5,764 bases of DNA, taken from positions 1 through 5,764 of the forward strand of contig RKSH01000110.1 of assembly GCA_007570945.1 (NCBI GenBank). Direction: 5' to 3'. The notes beneath the pieces are model-generated. The model ran no database searches and was not told the origin of the DNA. It was given only the letters and a program-made list of their open reading frames with translations. A program made the translations under genes and the position numbers. Shown piece by piece: positions 1-5,663 of this stretch. Numbering within the stretch: the first letter of the stretch is position 1; each line of letters opens with the position of its first letter. The DNA is from Gammaproteobacteria bacterium (GTDB taxonomy: Bacteria > Pseudomonadota > Gammaproteobacteria > Arenicellales > Spongiicolonaceae).

Positions 1-156
1 CAAACCGTGGACGCGCACCCCGAACAAGTGCGGCAGTTCCGCGACGGCAACGAAAAAGTGCTGGGCCACCTGGTCGGGCAGGTGATGAAAAACACCCAGG
101 GCAAAGCGGAGCCGAGAAAGGTCAACGCGGCGTTACGGGAGATGTTGTCGAAGTGA
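1..156 (+). CDS. gatB: Aspartyl/glutamyl-tRNA(Asn/Gln) amidotransferase subunit B, C-terminal end (partial)
   Basis: The frame is open from base 1 and ends at TGA 154-156, giving the last 51 residues of a protein that starts left of the window. The stretch reading EKVLGHLVGQVMKNTQGKAE followed by VNAALREML is the typical end of the GatB/YqeY tail domain: a conserved GQVMK, then a short helix ending LxEML/LKEKL. GatB is the kinase/tRNA-binding subunit of GatCAB, the cytoplasmic complex that amidates misacylated Glu-tRNA(Gln) or Asp-tRNA(Asn). The YqeY-like tail contacts the tRNA elbow (family knowledge). No upstream gatC or gatA is visible. No intrinsic terminator follows; a weak hairpin at 166-186 lacks a T tract. 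A reading frame on the opposite strand overlaps its last 35 nt, so the neighbours converge. The identification is confident although only the end is present. Confidence 0.9.
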   Translation, partial: QTVDAHPEQVRQFRDGNEKVLGHLVGQVMKNTQGKAEPRKVNAALREMLSK

Positions 157-457
157 CGGACCGGCTTGCCGCCAGGGAATCGGCAAACGGCAGCGGACAA
201 CGGCCGGTTGCGCCTTGATAGTAGAACATCCACGATTGTTGTTGCCGCCAAACGAACAGGGTGTCGAGGAAGCCGGCATAGTTGGGGCGCGTGGTGACAG
301 TGCCGGTGGCGTAGGAAGCGGCGACATTAACCAGCCAGTCGTGGGTGATGCCGATGCACATACCGGCGCCGCAGTCGAGCATGCCGCACAGCAAATCAGC
401 GCTTCCCGCCAGCGGCGTGCGGTTGGTCGGCAATTGCTGAAAACGCATCAGAAGCAT
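122..457 (-). CDS. Uncertain reading frame downstream of the WG-repeat gene (small protein or frameshifted tail)
   Basis: This is an open frame of about 111 codons from ATG 457-455, or 108 from ATG 448-446, to TGA 124-122. From about 430 down to about 170 the codons end in C or G very consistently (gac, ggc, atc, acc, cac). The product is rich in Trp, Tyr, Phe and Cys, as in a folded protein and unlike an antisense shadow. A purine-rich AGGGGGAAGGTG lies just before the first ATG and is well spaced for the second. It overlaps the end of the WG-repeat gene by about 60 nt in another frame, and gatB by 35 nt. I do not recognise a family, and it shows no Rossmann glycine motif of a methyltransferase. 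It could be a small coupled gene, the displaced tail of the WG-repeat protein after an indel, or a foreign remnant. The last 20 or so codons, rich in Ser and Thr, look less convincing. Confidence 0.33.
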   Translation of the reverse strand: MLLMRFQQLPTNRTPLAGSADLLCGMLDCGAGMCIGITHDWLVNVAASYATGTVTTRPNYAGFLDTLFVWRQQQSWMFYYQGATGRCPLPFADSLAASRSVTSTTSPVTPR

Positions 458-1541
458 CACCTTCCCCCTGTAGCGCGTCCGCCCAGCGCTCCGCGCCCGC
501 TTCGGCAAACGCGCCCCAGACTGGCGCGGCGGCGGACAAGGAAAACGGGTGACCGGGGCGCATGAATTCCCCCTTCGCCGTCAACCGCCATTCACCGCCG
601 CTGCGCCGCACGACATCCAATTCGGCCAACGCCAGCAAAAAAACCCTGGCGTTCACGGCCGGCAGGCCCAAGGCCCCGGCGGCATCTTCATCGCGCAACG
701 GAAACTTGTCGGCCGCGCCGATACGCGCCATGACCGCCAATGTGTAAGTTTTCCAGTAAGCGGCCATGTCCGCCGATAGCGACTGAAACAAATCATCGCG
801 GTTTTCGGATTCGTCGAACGCCGGCGGCGTATCCATCACCGCATGGATGCACCGCCCGCTCTCGTCGATGATTTGGGTTTTGCCGTCCAAAGATTCGACC
901 AGCGCGCAGCCGTTGTAAAACGGTTCCACCTGCGCAAATCTTCGCTCATAAACCGCAACGCCATCGGCGTTGATGTGCGTCCACCCGCTTTCGTCCCGGG
1001 CGCAAGCCAGGCCTTTGTGGTAAACGCCCAAATCACGGTAACGATGCGGATGCGCGAATCCACCGCCTTCGCTGATGTGCGCGCACATGCCGTCGGCCAA
1101 ACGCACCACCGCGCGGCTCTCGCGAAAATCGCCGGCGTATAAAAAACGATTTTCATACAGCGCGCGACCGTCCGGCAAAAGGTGAAAATATCCGCCCTCG
1201 CGACGAACCACGGCCCGCCCGCCTTGGAAGTTGCCGCACCAGTCATGGATTTGAGAATACGCCGGCGTACCGTCGCACCGGATATGAAACCATCCGTTTT
1301 CATTCCGCACCGCCGCCAGGTTTTCATAAAAACCGAAAGTTTCCATGAACACATGCGGATAGGCCGGTCGGCCATGGCCATCGATGTGCCATGCGCACCG
1401 TTCGTCGCAAACCGCCGCCAAACCCGGTTCATGAAACGACAGCGCGCGCAAAAACCGCGCCGCATACAACGGCCGGCCGTCCACAACATGATGCGTCCCA
1501 TCCGTCGCCACGCGCGACCGCCGCCAAGCCGGCTCATTCAT
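396..1541 (-). CDS. WG-repeat protein with C-terminal methyltransferase-type dimerisation (winged-helix) domain
   Basis: The product has 381 residues. Residues about 15-235 hold five to six degenerate repeats of about 40 residues with the core A-V/C-x(3-5)-G-W/Y-x-H-I-x(3)-G-x-x-x-Y, for example around GWFHI (83-87), GYFHL (117-121) and GWTHI (186-190). These are WG/KWG-type beta repeats, usually taken as binding or scaffold modules. Residues about 250-365 resemble the all-helical dimerisation/winged-helix domain found in front of class I O-methyltransferases of the hydroxyneurosporene type: YWKTYTLAVMARIGAAD, then WRLTAKGEFMRPGHPFSLS, then a W-x(3)-AL-x-GE segment. The SAM-binding domain that normally follows is missing, and the protein ends about 15 residues later in a low-GC3 tail. 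The start ATG overlaps the stop of the upstream gene (ATGAATGA, 8 nt), with a GGGGCGAG sequence before it. This suggests translational coupling and a shared role. No signal peptide is seen, so it is probably cytoplasmic. The domain calls are by eye. Confidence 0.75.
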   Translation of the reverse strand: MNEPAWRRSRVATDGTHHVVDGRPLYAARFLRALSFHEPGLAAVCDERCAWHIDGHGRPAYPHVFMETFGFYENLAAVRNENGWFHIRCDGTPAYSQIHDWCGNFQGGRAVVRREGGYFHLLPDGRALYENRFLYAGDFRESRAVVRLADGMCAHISEGGGFAHPHRYRDLGVYHKGLACARDESGWTHINADGVAVYERRFAQVEPFYNGCALVESLDGKTQIIDESGRCIHAVMDTPPAFDESENRDDLFQSLSADMAAYWKTYTLAVMARIGAADKFPLRDEDAAGALGLPAVNARVFLLALAELDVVRRSGGEWRLTAKGEFMRPGHPFSLSAAAPVWGAFAEAGAERWADALQGEGDASDAFSAIADQPHAAGGKR

Positions 1542-3864
1542 GCTCGCCCCGCATATTGCACTTCCGGCAAACCGCGTGGGAACGGTAGGTTTTCACCAGC
1601 AGTTGGTATGCCGGGCTATTCCAGATTTGCGGCAAGTCGGTCTCATGCAAATTGCCGAACTCGCCGAGTGTCCTGCGTTCCGCATCGGGAGCGCAGCAGG
1701 GGTTGAACCGGCCTTCGGCGCTAATCCATGCTTCCTTGCCTAAAAACGGGCAGCGCCCGGAAGGGGAATCGGCTGTGCTCATGTCCAGCGGATGGATGTT
1801 ATCCAATTGCACCTGCTCGCCGCTGGGCAGGCGGAATTCGGCGGCCGCCTCGCGCGCCTTGTCGACGATGGCATTCCAGCGGCAGACGGCATCCGGATTG
1901 CGCCGCATATCCTCGCCCTTAATTTCGTCGAAATGCGCCCACAAGTGATGGCCTTTGACCCGGTCAACGCCAAGGGATGCGGCCAAGCGAATGATGTCCG
2001 GCAACTCGGCGCTGTTGGTTTCCATGAAAGTCATTTGAAAGGTCAGCCGGCAGCGGTTGCCGCCAGTGGTGGCGTGCGCATCACGGACTGCAACTAAAGT
2101 GCGCGTATTGGCGAGCATGTCGTCCCAGTTGGCGTTTTTCATAATCGCCTCGTGAGTTTCCCGGCATGCGCCGTTCCATGAAATTTTAATGTCCGAGGTG
2201 ACTGGCACCAGCAAGCGCGCCCACTTCTCCGCGCCCAACTTTGGAAAGGAACCGTTGGTGGTTAAGTTCATCATCACGCCGGTGGACTCGCATAGCGAAA
2301 TGATTTTTGCAAAATCCTTGTACAGCAACGGCTCGCCCATGGTGGACGGAATGATTTCGCGCAGGCCGTTGCCGGCCATCATTTTCACATTGCGTGCAAT
2401 CACCTCAAACGGCATGACTCTTCTGCCGAGGCCGGCGGTGCGGCGCCGGCTCTGCAGCGGGGAATGCGGGCTGTGCTCCTCGCACATGGTGCAGCGGTAG
2501 TTGCAGTGGTCGGGGTTGGTGTCAAAAGTAATTCGCCACGGCGCCGCCTTCACCGACACCTTGGCCGCATCGCGCGCGCCAATCACCCGCTGATACAACG
2601 CTTCCATCGCGCCTGCGTGGTCGCCGATGTCCGGGACCTCACCGCCATCGTCATACAAATAACCGCGCCGCCCCATGGCGCGCGCCCACTCGGGATTGGC
2701 CGAGAGGCGCTGCATCTGCGCCGCCAAATCGGCCGGGTTACGCGGCTCAAACAACAACCCGTTGACCTCGTGCGCCACATATTCCGCCATGCCGCCCATG
2801 CCGGCGGTAATCACCGGCAACCGCGCTTGTTGCGCTTCGTGAATGACCAGCGGCGAATTTTCTTCCCAGATGCTGGGCACCACCACCGCATCCACGCGGT
2901 CGAAAACATCGCGCACGATGTCGGTGTTGGCGTATTCGCCCGGCCATTTAATTCGCGCGCGCACCGATTGCGGCATGGCCGACACCAGGTCTTTAAGGCG
3001 CTCCGTGTCAGCCGTCACCCGCCCCCAGATGCACAACTCGCAGTCGTCCCGCGCATCGGCCAGGCGGCGGAAAGCGTCCACTAAATGATGTACGCCCTTG
3101 CCGGGAATGTGCGTGCCGATGTAGCCGAAGACAAAATTTTCACCGCCGGCACGGTTTCGCCCGGCCAATCGGCGACGGTCAAAACCGTAGTCCAGATATT
3201 CAATTTTCGCCGGCGGCAGATGAAAGTATTCCTCAAACTTGCGCGCCAAGTTTTTGGAGGGCGCGACAAACACATCCACCCGCTCCACCAAGTGCTTGAC
3301 CGTTGCCATTCTCTCGGCGACCCATTGCTCCCAGTAATCCACTCGCGCCGAATCGCCGGCGCCAAAACGCCGCAAGCAGCGGTCGGCGCACTTTTCGTTT
3401 TCCTGCCCATCGCACAACGGCCAAACCTCGCCGTCATTGGCGGTCGCCACCTGAATAAACTGGCCGCGCAAACAAAGCAGCCAGAAATCATGCAGCGTGT
3501 ACACCACCGGAATCTCCAGTTCGGCAAGCGCATCCACGATTCCCAGGGACAAGTGGTTGAGATGGCCGATGTGAGCGACATCCGGCCGCACCGTTTGCGC
3601 CACCCGGGTTAGCGCGTGGTCGACGGCATCGCTGCGATAATTGATGCCAACCCGAGCGGCGTTGACGATGTGCAGTTTGACATCGGGGAAAAGAGAGTCG
3701 CAGCCTTCGCGCACGAGGCCATCGCCGGCGAACAAGTTCTCCTCGCGGGTGAACACATGCACTTCATGCCGCTGCGACAACTCGGCGCACAGGGTCTGCG
3801 AGTAGACCTCGGAGCCGGCGTTATAACGCGGCGGATAACCATGAATGATTTTGAGTATTCGCAC
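1534..3864 (-). CDS. Fusion of GT4-family glycosyltransferase and radical SAM/SPASM enzyme
   Basis: The product has 776 residues from GTG 3864-3862, preceded by GGAG with a 9-nt gap. The upstream extension to 4038 is not used because it lies over the epimerase gene and lacks family-like sequence. Residues 1-430 are a GT-B, GT4-type glycosyltransferase: GYPPRYNAGSE near the N-terminus, an acceptor-domain cysteine set C131, C151, C159, C163, a GYIGTHIPGKG donor-domain loop (K256), and the E-x7-E nucleotide-sugar motif E335-E343. Residues about 440-776 are a radical SAM enzyme: C454-x3-C458-x2-C461 for the 4Fe-4S cluster, a TMGEP motif in place of the usual GGEP, and a C-terminal SPASM/twitch region with C705, C723, C724, C766 and C769, suited to an auxiliary cluster. 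SPASM enzymes often modify peptides, but some act on other substrates. The stop overlaps the next start by 8 nt, and the start lies inside the epimerase gene. Sugar donor, acceptor and radical substrate cannot be read from the sequence. The protein is cytoplasmic, with no membrane segment. Confidence 0.9.
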   Translation of the reverse strand: MRILKIIHGYPPRYNAGSEVYSQTLCAELSQRHEVHVFTREENLFAGDGLVREGCDSLFPDVKLHIVNAARVGINYRSDAVDHALTRVAQTVRPDVAHIGHLNHLSLGIVDALAELEIPVVYTLHDFWLLCLRGQFIQVATANDGEVWPLCDGQENEKCADRCLRRFGAGDSARVDYWEQWVAERMATVKHLVERVDVFVAPSKNLARKFEEYFHLPPAKIEYLDYGFDRRRLAGRNRAGGENFVFGYIGTHIPGKGVHHLVDAFRRLADARDDCELCIWGRVTADTERLKDLVSAMPQSVRARIKWPGEYANTDIVRDVFDRVDAVVVPSIWEENSPLVIHEAQQARLPVITAGMGGMAEYVAHEVNGLLFEPRNPADLAAQMQRLSANPEWARAMGRRGYLYDDGGEVPDIGDHAGAMEALYQRVIGARDAAKVSVKAAPWRITFDTNPDHCNYRCTMCEEHSPHSPLQSRRRTAGLGRRVMPFEVIARNVKMMAGNGLREIIPSTMGEPLLYKDFAKIISLCESTGVMMNLTTNGSFPKLGAEKWARLLVPVTSDIKISWNGACRETHEAIMKNANWDDMLANTRTLVAVRDAHATTGGNRCRLTFQMTFMETNSAELPDIIRLAASLGVDRVKGHHLWAHFDEIKGEDMRRNPDAVCRWNAIVDKAREAAAEFRLPSGEQVQLDNIHPLDMSTADSPSGRCPFLGKEAWISAEGRFNPCCAPDAERRTLGEFGNLHETDLPQIWNSPAYQLLVKTYRSHAVCRKCNMRGEHE

Positions 3865-4762
3865 CGTCGTGTTCTCCAAGTCGCTTGAAATCTTCCACCA
3901 GTTGACCGACCGCATCCGCCACCGGCCGCCGCGCGGTCCAGCCCAGGTATTTTTGCGCCGCGCCCGGGTCGCCTTGAAAATGCGCCGGGTAAAACGGTTG
4001 CCGCTCTTCAACCACGATGTCGCCGCCGCCGCGCGCAAGCGCCATCCGCGCCAGGGCCATCAGCGAAAGCGACCGGCCGGTGACAATGTCCACCGGCGGC
4101 ATGTCGCATGCGCCATCGTCCACCGCGCGCACCATTCTAACCACCGCATCCACCGCATCGGTCAGCGGCGTAAAATCCAAAGTGCTGTCGCCGCCGCGCA
4201 CCCGCAGCACACCGCCTCGCGCGGCCGCTTTGGCGAAAGCCGGCGCCACGCGGTCGTGGTAATCGGCGACCGAGCCGAACACATTGGAAAACCGCACCAC
4301 CGTCGCGCACCCGCCTTTGCGGCGAAAATCTTGCACCATGGTTTCCCCGGCCAGTTTGGTCCGCGCGTATAGATTTTCAGGGTTGGGCGGCGTATCCGGG
4401 CGGCACGGCAACCTTGGCGGCGCGCCGTAAATCTCGCGCGAACTGGCAAACACCAGCCACACGGGATGCGGCATGGCGGCGATGGTTTTAATCAGGGAAC
4501 GCACCCCGCCAACATTAATTCTGCCGCACAAATCGGGATACATCTCGCCCCACACCACCCGCGACACCGCCGCCAAATGCAGCACCCCGGCGCAATCGGC
4601 AAGCGCCGCGCGCAACCGCCGCGAGTCGCGAAAATCAAACCGCTCCGCAGACCGCGCCGCCCGCAAGTCGCATCCGCAAACCGTATAGCCCTCGCCCTCC
4701 AGCGCGACCCGCGCCGGCCGGCCGATTAAGCCTTCCGCTCCGGTGATGAGAATTTTTGTCAT
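3821..4762 (-). CDS. NAD-dependent epimerase/dehydratase (extended SDR, nucleotide-sugar type)
   Basis: The product has 313 residues from ATG 4762-4760. This start puts MTKILITGAEGLIG at the N-terminus, as expected for an extended short-chain dehydrogenase. An upstream in-frame ATG at 4813 would add 17 unrelated residues. There is a glycine-rich NAD(P) loop G8-A-E-G11-L-I-G14, and D32 at the end of the second strand favours NAD over NADP. HLAAVS at 62-67 is the usual post-strand-4 motif. The catalytic set is S107/S108 (FASSREIYG), Y132 and K136 (YARTK). The segment VVRFSNVFG and then DFTPLTDAVDAV match the substrate-binding half of GalE/WbpP/RmlB-like enzymes. Length is normal (family about 300-340). 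The exact reaction (4-epimerase, dehydratase or reductase) is not decidable. It is the first gene of the cassette, overlapping the glycosyltransferase fusion by 44 nt, and probably supplies its sugar nucleotide. No good Shine-Dalgarno is visible; a stop codon 7 nt upstream could allow coupling from the fragment before it. Confidence 0.9.
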   Translation of the reverse strand: MTKILITGAEGLIGRPARVALEGEGYTVCGCDLRAARSAERFDFRDSRRLRAALADCAGVLHLAAVSRVVWGEMYPDLCGRINVGGVRSLIKTIAAMPHPVWLVFASSREIYGAPPRLPCRPDTPPNPENLYARTKLAGETMVQDFRRKGGCATVVRFSNVFGSVADYHDRVAPAFAKAAARGGVLRVRGGDSTLDFTPLTDAVDAVVRMVRAVDDGACDMPPVDIVTGRSLSLMALARMALARGGGDIVVEERQPFYPAHFQGDPGAAQKYLGWTARRPVADAVGQLVEDFKRLGEHDGANTQNHSWLSAAL

Positions 4763-4769
4763 GTCCAGA

Positions 4770-4937
4770 CTAGTCGCTGGGCGTTTTCGGCAAGAGGCAC
4801 GCCACATCATCATCCAGCAACCGCCGCGCCACCGCCTCCGCCATCACCGCGGACGCCGCCCGAGCGGCCCGCCCAAGTCGCCGCATATGCGCAGCGGCAT
4901 CGGCGGCGCCGGAGTCGATGGAACGCGCGGCTTTCAT
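4770..4937 (-). pseudogene. Possible truncated 5' end of a gamma-glutamyl phosphate reductase (ProA-like) gene
   Basis: This is a 55-codon frame from ATG 4937-4935 to TAG 4772-4770. The segment AAHMRRLGRAARAASAVMAEA (its first residue near codon 14) resembles the first helix of ProA, which in many proteobacteria reads roughly YMxxLGRAARAASRxLA. The normal continuation (xxxKNxALxxxAxxL) is absent; the frame instead runs about 20 unrelated residues to a stop. Full ProA has about 415-430 residues, so this would be only a stub. Codon third positions are G/C-rich, as in real coding DNA here. It ends 7 nt before the epimerase ATG, so it might serve as a leader for the cassette. An internal ATG at 4886 is an alternative start. 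It may also be a small unrelated helical protein; the ProA match rests on about 20 residues recalled by eye. Confidence 0.35.
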
Positions 4938-5126
4938 GGGTGGCGGCGGAATTACGGGGCGGAGTTGATGCGCAATTGTAAAGCAAACCGGGAGGTTTTC
5001 ATCCCGCCGCAATCAATTCACGGCGGCCGTCACGCCTACCGCCCATCACCGCCACGCCCGCCGCCTATCACCGTCACCCCCGCGTTCTGTTGAGCGGGGG
5101 GCTCGTGCCGATTGGCGACTATGCGC
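4938..5126. other. Gene-poor spacer between the cassette and the membrane-protein gene
   Basis: No supported gene lies here. The segment is GC-rich with C-rich runs on the + strand (5021-5080), one short perfect inverted repeat, and no clear sigma-70 promoter on the - strand ahead of the cassette. The promoter that drives the epimerase gene should lie here or further right, but I could not identify a -35/-10 pair. Confidence 0.4.
5077..5100. repeat. Short perfect inverted repeat (7-bp stem, 10-nt loop)
   Basis: CCCCCGC at 5077-5083 faces GCGGGGG at 5094-5100 around a 10-nt loop. There is no T tract on either side, so it is not a standard intrinsic terminator. The flanking GTCACCCCCGCG resembles the ends of dispersed palindromic repeats common in proteobacterial genomes. 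It may be one edge of a composite repeat that includes the larger hairpin at 5139-5196. Confidence 0.5.
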
Positions 5127-5414
5127 TCAAGGCGGGAGATGCCGGATAGGTGGAAAACATAGTCGCGTTCGCTCCTTGCTTCCAACCTTCCGGCATGACG
5201 AGTGGGGACGATTTTTCAGCGTGTATTCAATCGTCGTCCCCTCGGCGTTCTCTTCTTTGTCAAAGAATCCAAAGAACCAGAGGAATACAAAAAGCGGAAA
5301 ACAGGCGACAGCCGTGATGAGCATTAGCAAGCCCCTTTTGTCGAGTCCTCTCAAAGCGAAGCCAACGACGAACCCCAATATCATGAGCGGGACGAGTGCG
5401 AGGAGCGTTTCCAT
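5127..5414 (-). CDS. Small two-helix membrane protein of unknown function, tail run into a repeat
   Basis: The frame has 95 codons from ATG 5414-5412. Residues about 3-21 and 29-51 are two strongly hydrophobic segments separated by a short charged loop (RGLDKRG). This predicts a helical hairpin in the inner membrane with both ends on the same side. An acidic stretch (DKEENAEG, 52-59) follows. From about residue 73 the sequence turns Arg/Cys/Pro-rich because the frame runs through the inverted repeat at 5139-5196, so the true C-terminus has probably been lost or extended. No Shine-Dalgarno precedes the ATG, and the start is only 15-20 nt beyond an intrinsic terminator, so expression is uncertain. 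Codons are less G/C-biased than in the neighbours. No family is recognised. Confidence 0.5.
   Translation of the reverse strand: METLLALVPLMILGFVVGFALRGLDKRGLLMLITAVACFPLFVFLWFFGFFDKEENAEGTTIEYTLKNRPHSSCRKVGSKERTRLCFPPIRHLPP
5139..5196. repeat. Long imperfect hairpin, likely dispersed palindromic repeat
   Basis: ATGCCGGA (5139-5146) pairs with TCCGGCAT (5189-5196). After single-base bulges, AGGT (5148-5151) pairs with ACCT (5185-5188) and GGAA (5152-5155) with TTCC (5180-5183), giving 16 bp around a 24-nt loop (5156-5179). On the - strand the outer edge continues as CGTCATGCCGGAAGG. This style, a TCAT-CCGGA start with a palindrome, is common among intergenic repeats of proteobacteria. It lies inside the 3' end of the membrane-protein frame. 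Copy number cannot be judged from one window. Confidence 0.6.
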
Positions 5415-5428
5415 GGTTATGGAAAATT

Positions 5429-5466
5429 CAAAAAGTTGACGGCGCAGGATCCACCATCGCCGTCAA
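5429..5466 (-). terminator. Rho-independent terminator after the usp-linked small gene
   Basis: On the - strand TTGACGGCG (5466-5458) and CGCCGTCAA (5444-5436) form a perfect 9-bp stem with a 13-nt loop, followed at once by CTTTTTG (5435-5429) and a second T-rich stretch. The stop codon of the small gene lies inside the left arm. The + strand lacks a T tract after the stem, so the terminator acts on leftward transcripts from the usp side. Confidence 0.85.
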
Positions 5467-5657
5467 ACCTCCACCCCACAAGCCCCCAACCCGATGCTTT
5501 CAATCTCTTCCCAGATATTTTGGCGTTGCAGCGGGGCGCGGCCTTTTGGCATGAGGTCGGCGGCGGCTAACTGGCGCAGAAAGTTGTGGCATCTTGCGGC
5601 GGATAGGCGTTGGCGCGGTGGACCAAACGCCGTGGCGACGGGCACGGTGTTTTTCAT
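5463..5657 (-). CDS. Small protein of unknown function, coupled to the universal stress protein gene
   Basis: The product has 64 residues from ATG 5657-5655 to TGA 5465-5463. It starts 6 nt after the usp stop, with GAGG and a 4-nt gap before the ATG, so the ribosome site overlaps the usp stop codon. Third codon positions are strongly G/C. An intrinsic terminator begins at its stop codon, which is the layout of a genuine last gene of an operon. The protein is basic in the first half (RQR, Arg/His-rich helix-like stretch) and ends with an acidic segment NIWEEIESIGLGACGVEV. No signal peptide or membrane segment is present. I do not recognise it; it could be the truncated start of a longer protein. 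Confidence 0.5.
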   Translation of the reverse strand: MKNTVPVATAFGPPRQRLSAARCHNFLRQLAAADLMPKGRAPLQRQNIWEEIESIGLGACGVEV

Positions 5658-5663
5658 CGCGCC

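Noticed and set aside
166..186. Hairpin TTGCCG/CGGCAA after gatB as a terminator
   Set aside because: Only a 6-bp stem and no following T tract.
215..565. + strand open frame downstream of gatB
   Set aside because: Gly/Ala/Val/Asp-rich first half looks like the complement of the C-ending codons on the - strand, and the second half is Arg/Pro-rich; it starts at TTG with no ribosome site.
1182..1706. Long + strand open frame opposite the WG-repeat and radical SAM genes
   Set aside because: Arg/Pro/His-rich antisense composition with no family motif; the - strand frames carry clear domain motifs.
2464..3084. 206-codon + strand open frame
   Set aside because: It lies wholly opposite the GT4 donor domain; its His/Arg-rich product is typical of an antisense shadow in GC-rich DNA.
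3085..3612. 175-codon + strand open frame
   Set aside because: Antisense to the GT4 acceptor domain, with no recognisable motif or ribosome site.
3865..4038. N-terminal extension of the glycosyltransferase fusion to an upstream ATG
   Set aside because: The extra 58 residues are a basic, Trp-rich shadow of the epimerase frame; the GTG at 3864 has a good ribosome site and gives the family's normal N-terminus.
3845..4372. 175-codon + strand open frame opposite the epimerase
   Set aside because: Antisense shadow; the epimerase shows all catalytic and cofactor motifs.
5077..5100. CCCCCGC/GCGGGGG hairpin as an intrinsic terminator
   Set aside because: No T tract on either strand; better explained as part of a repeat.
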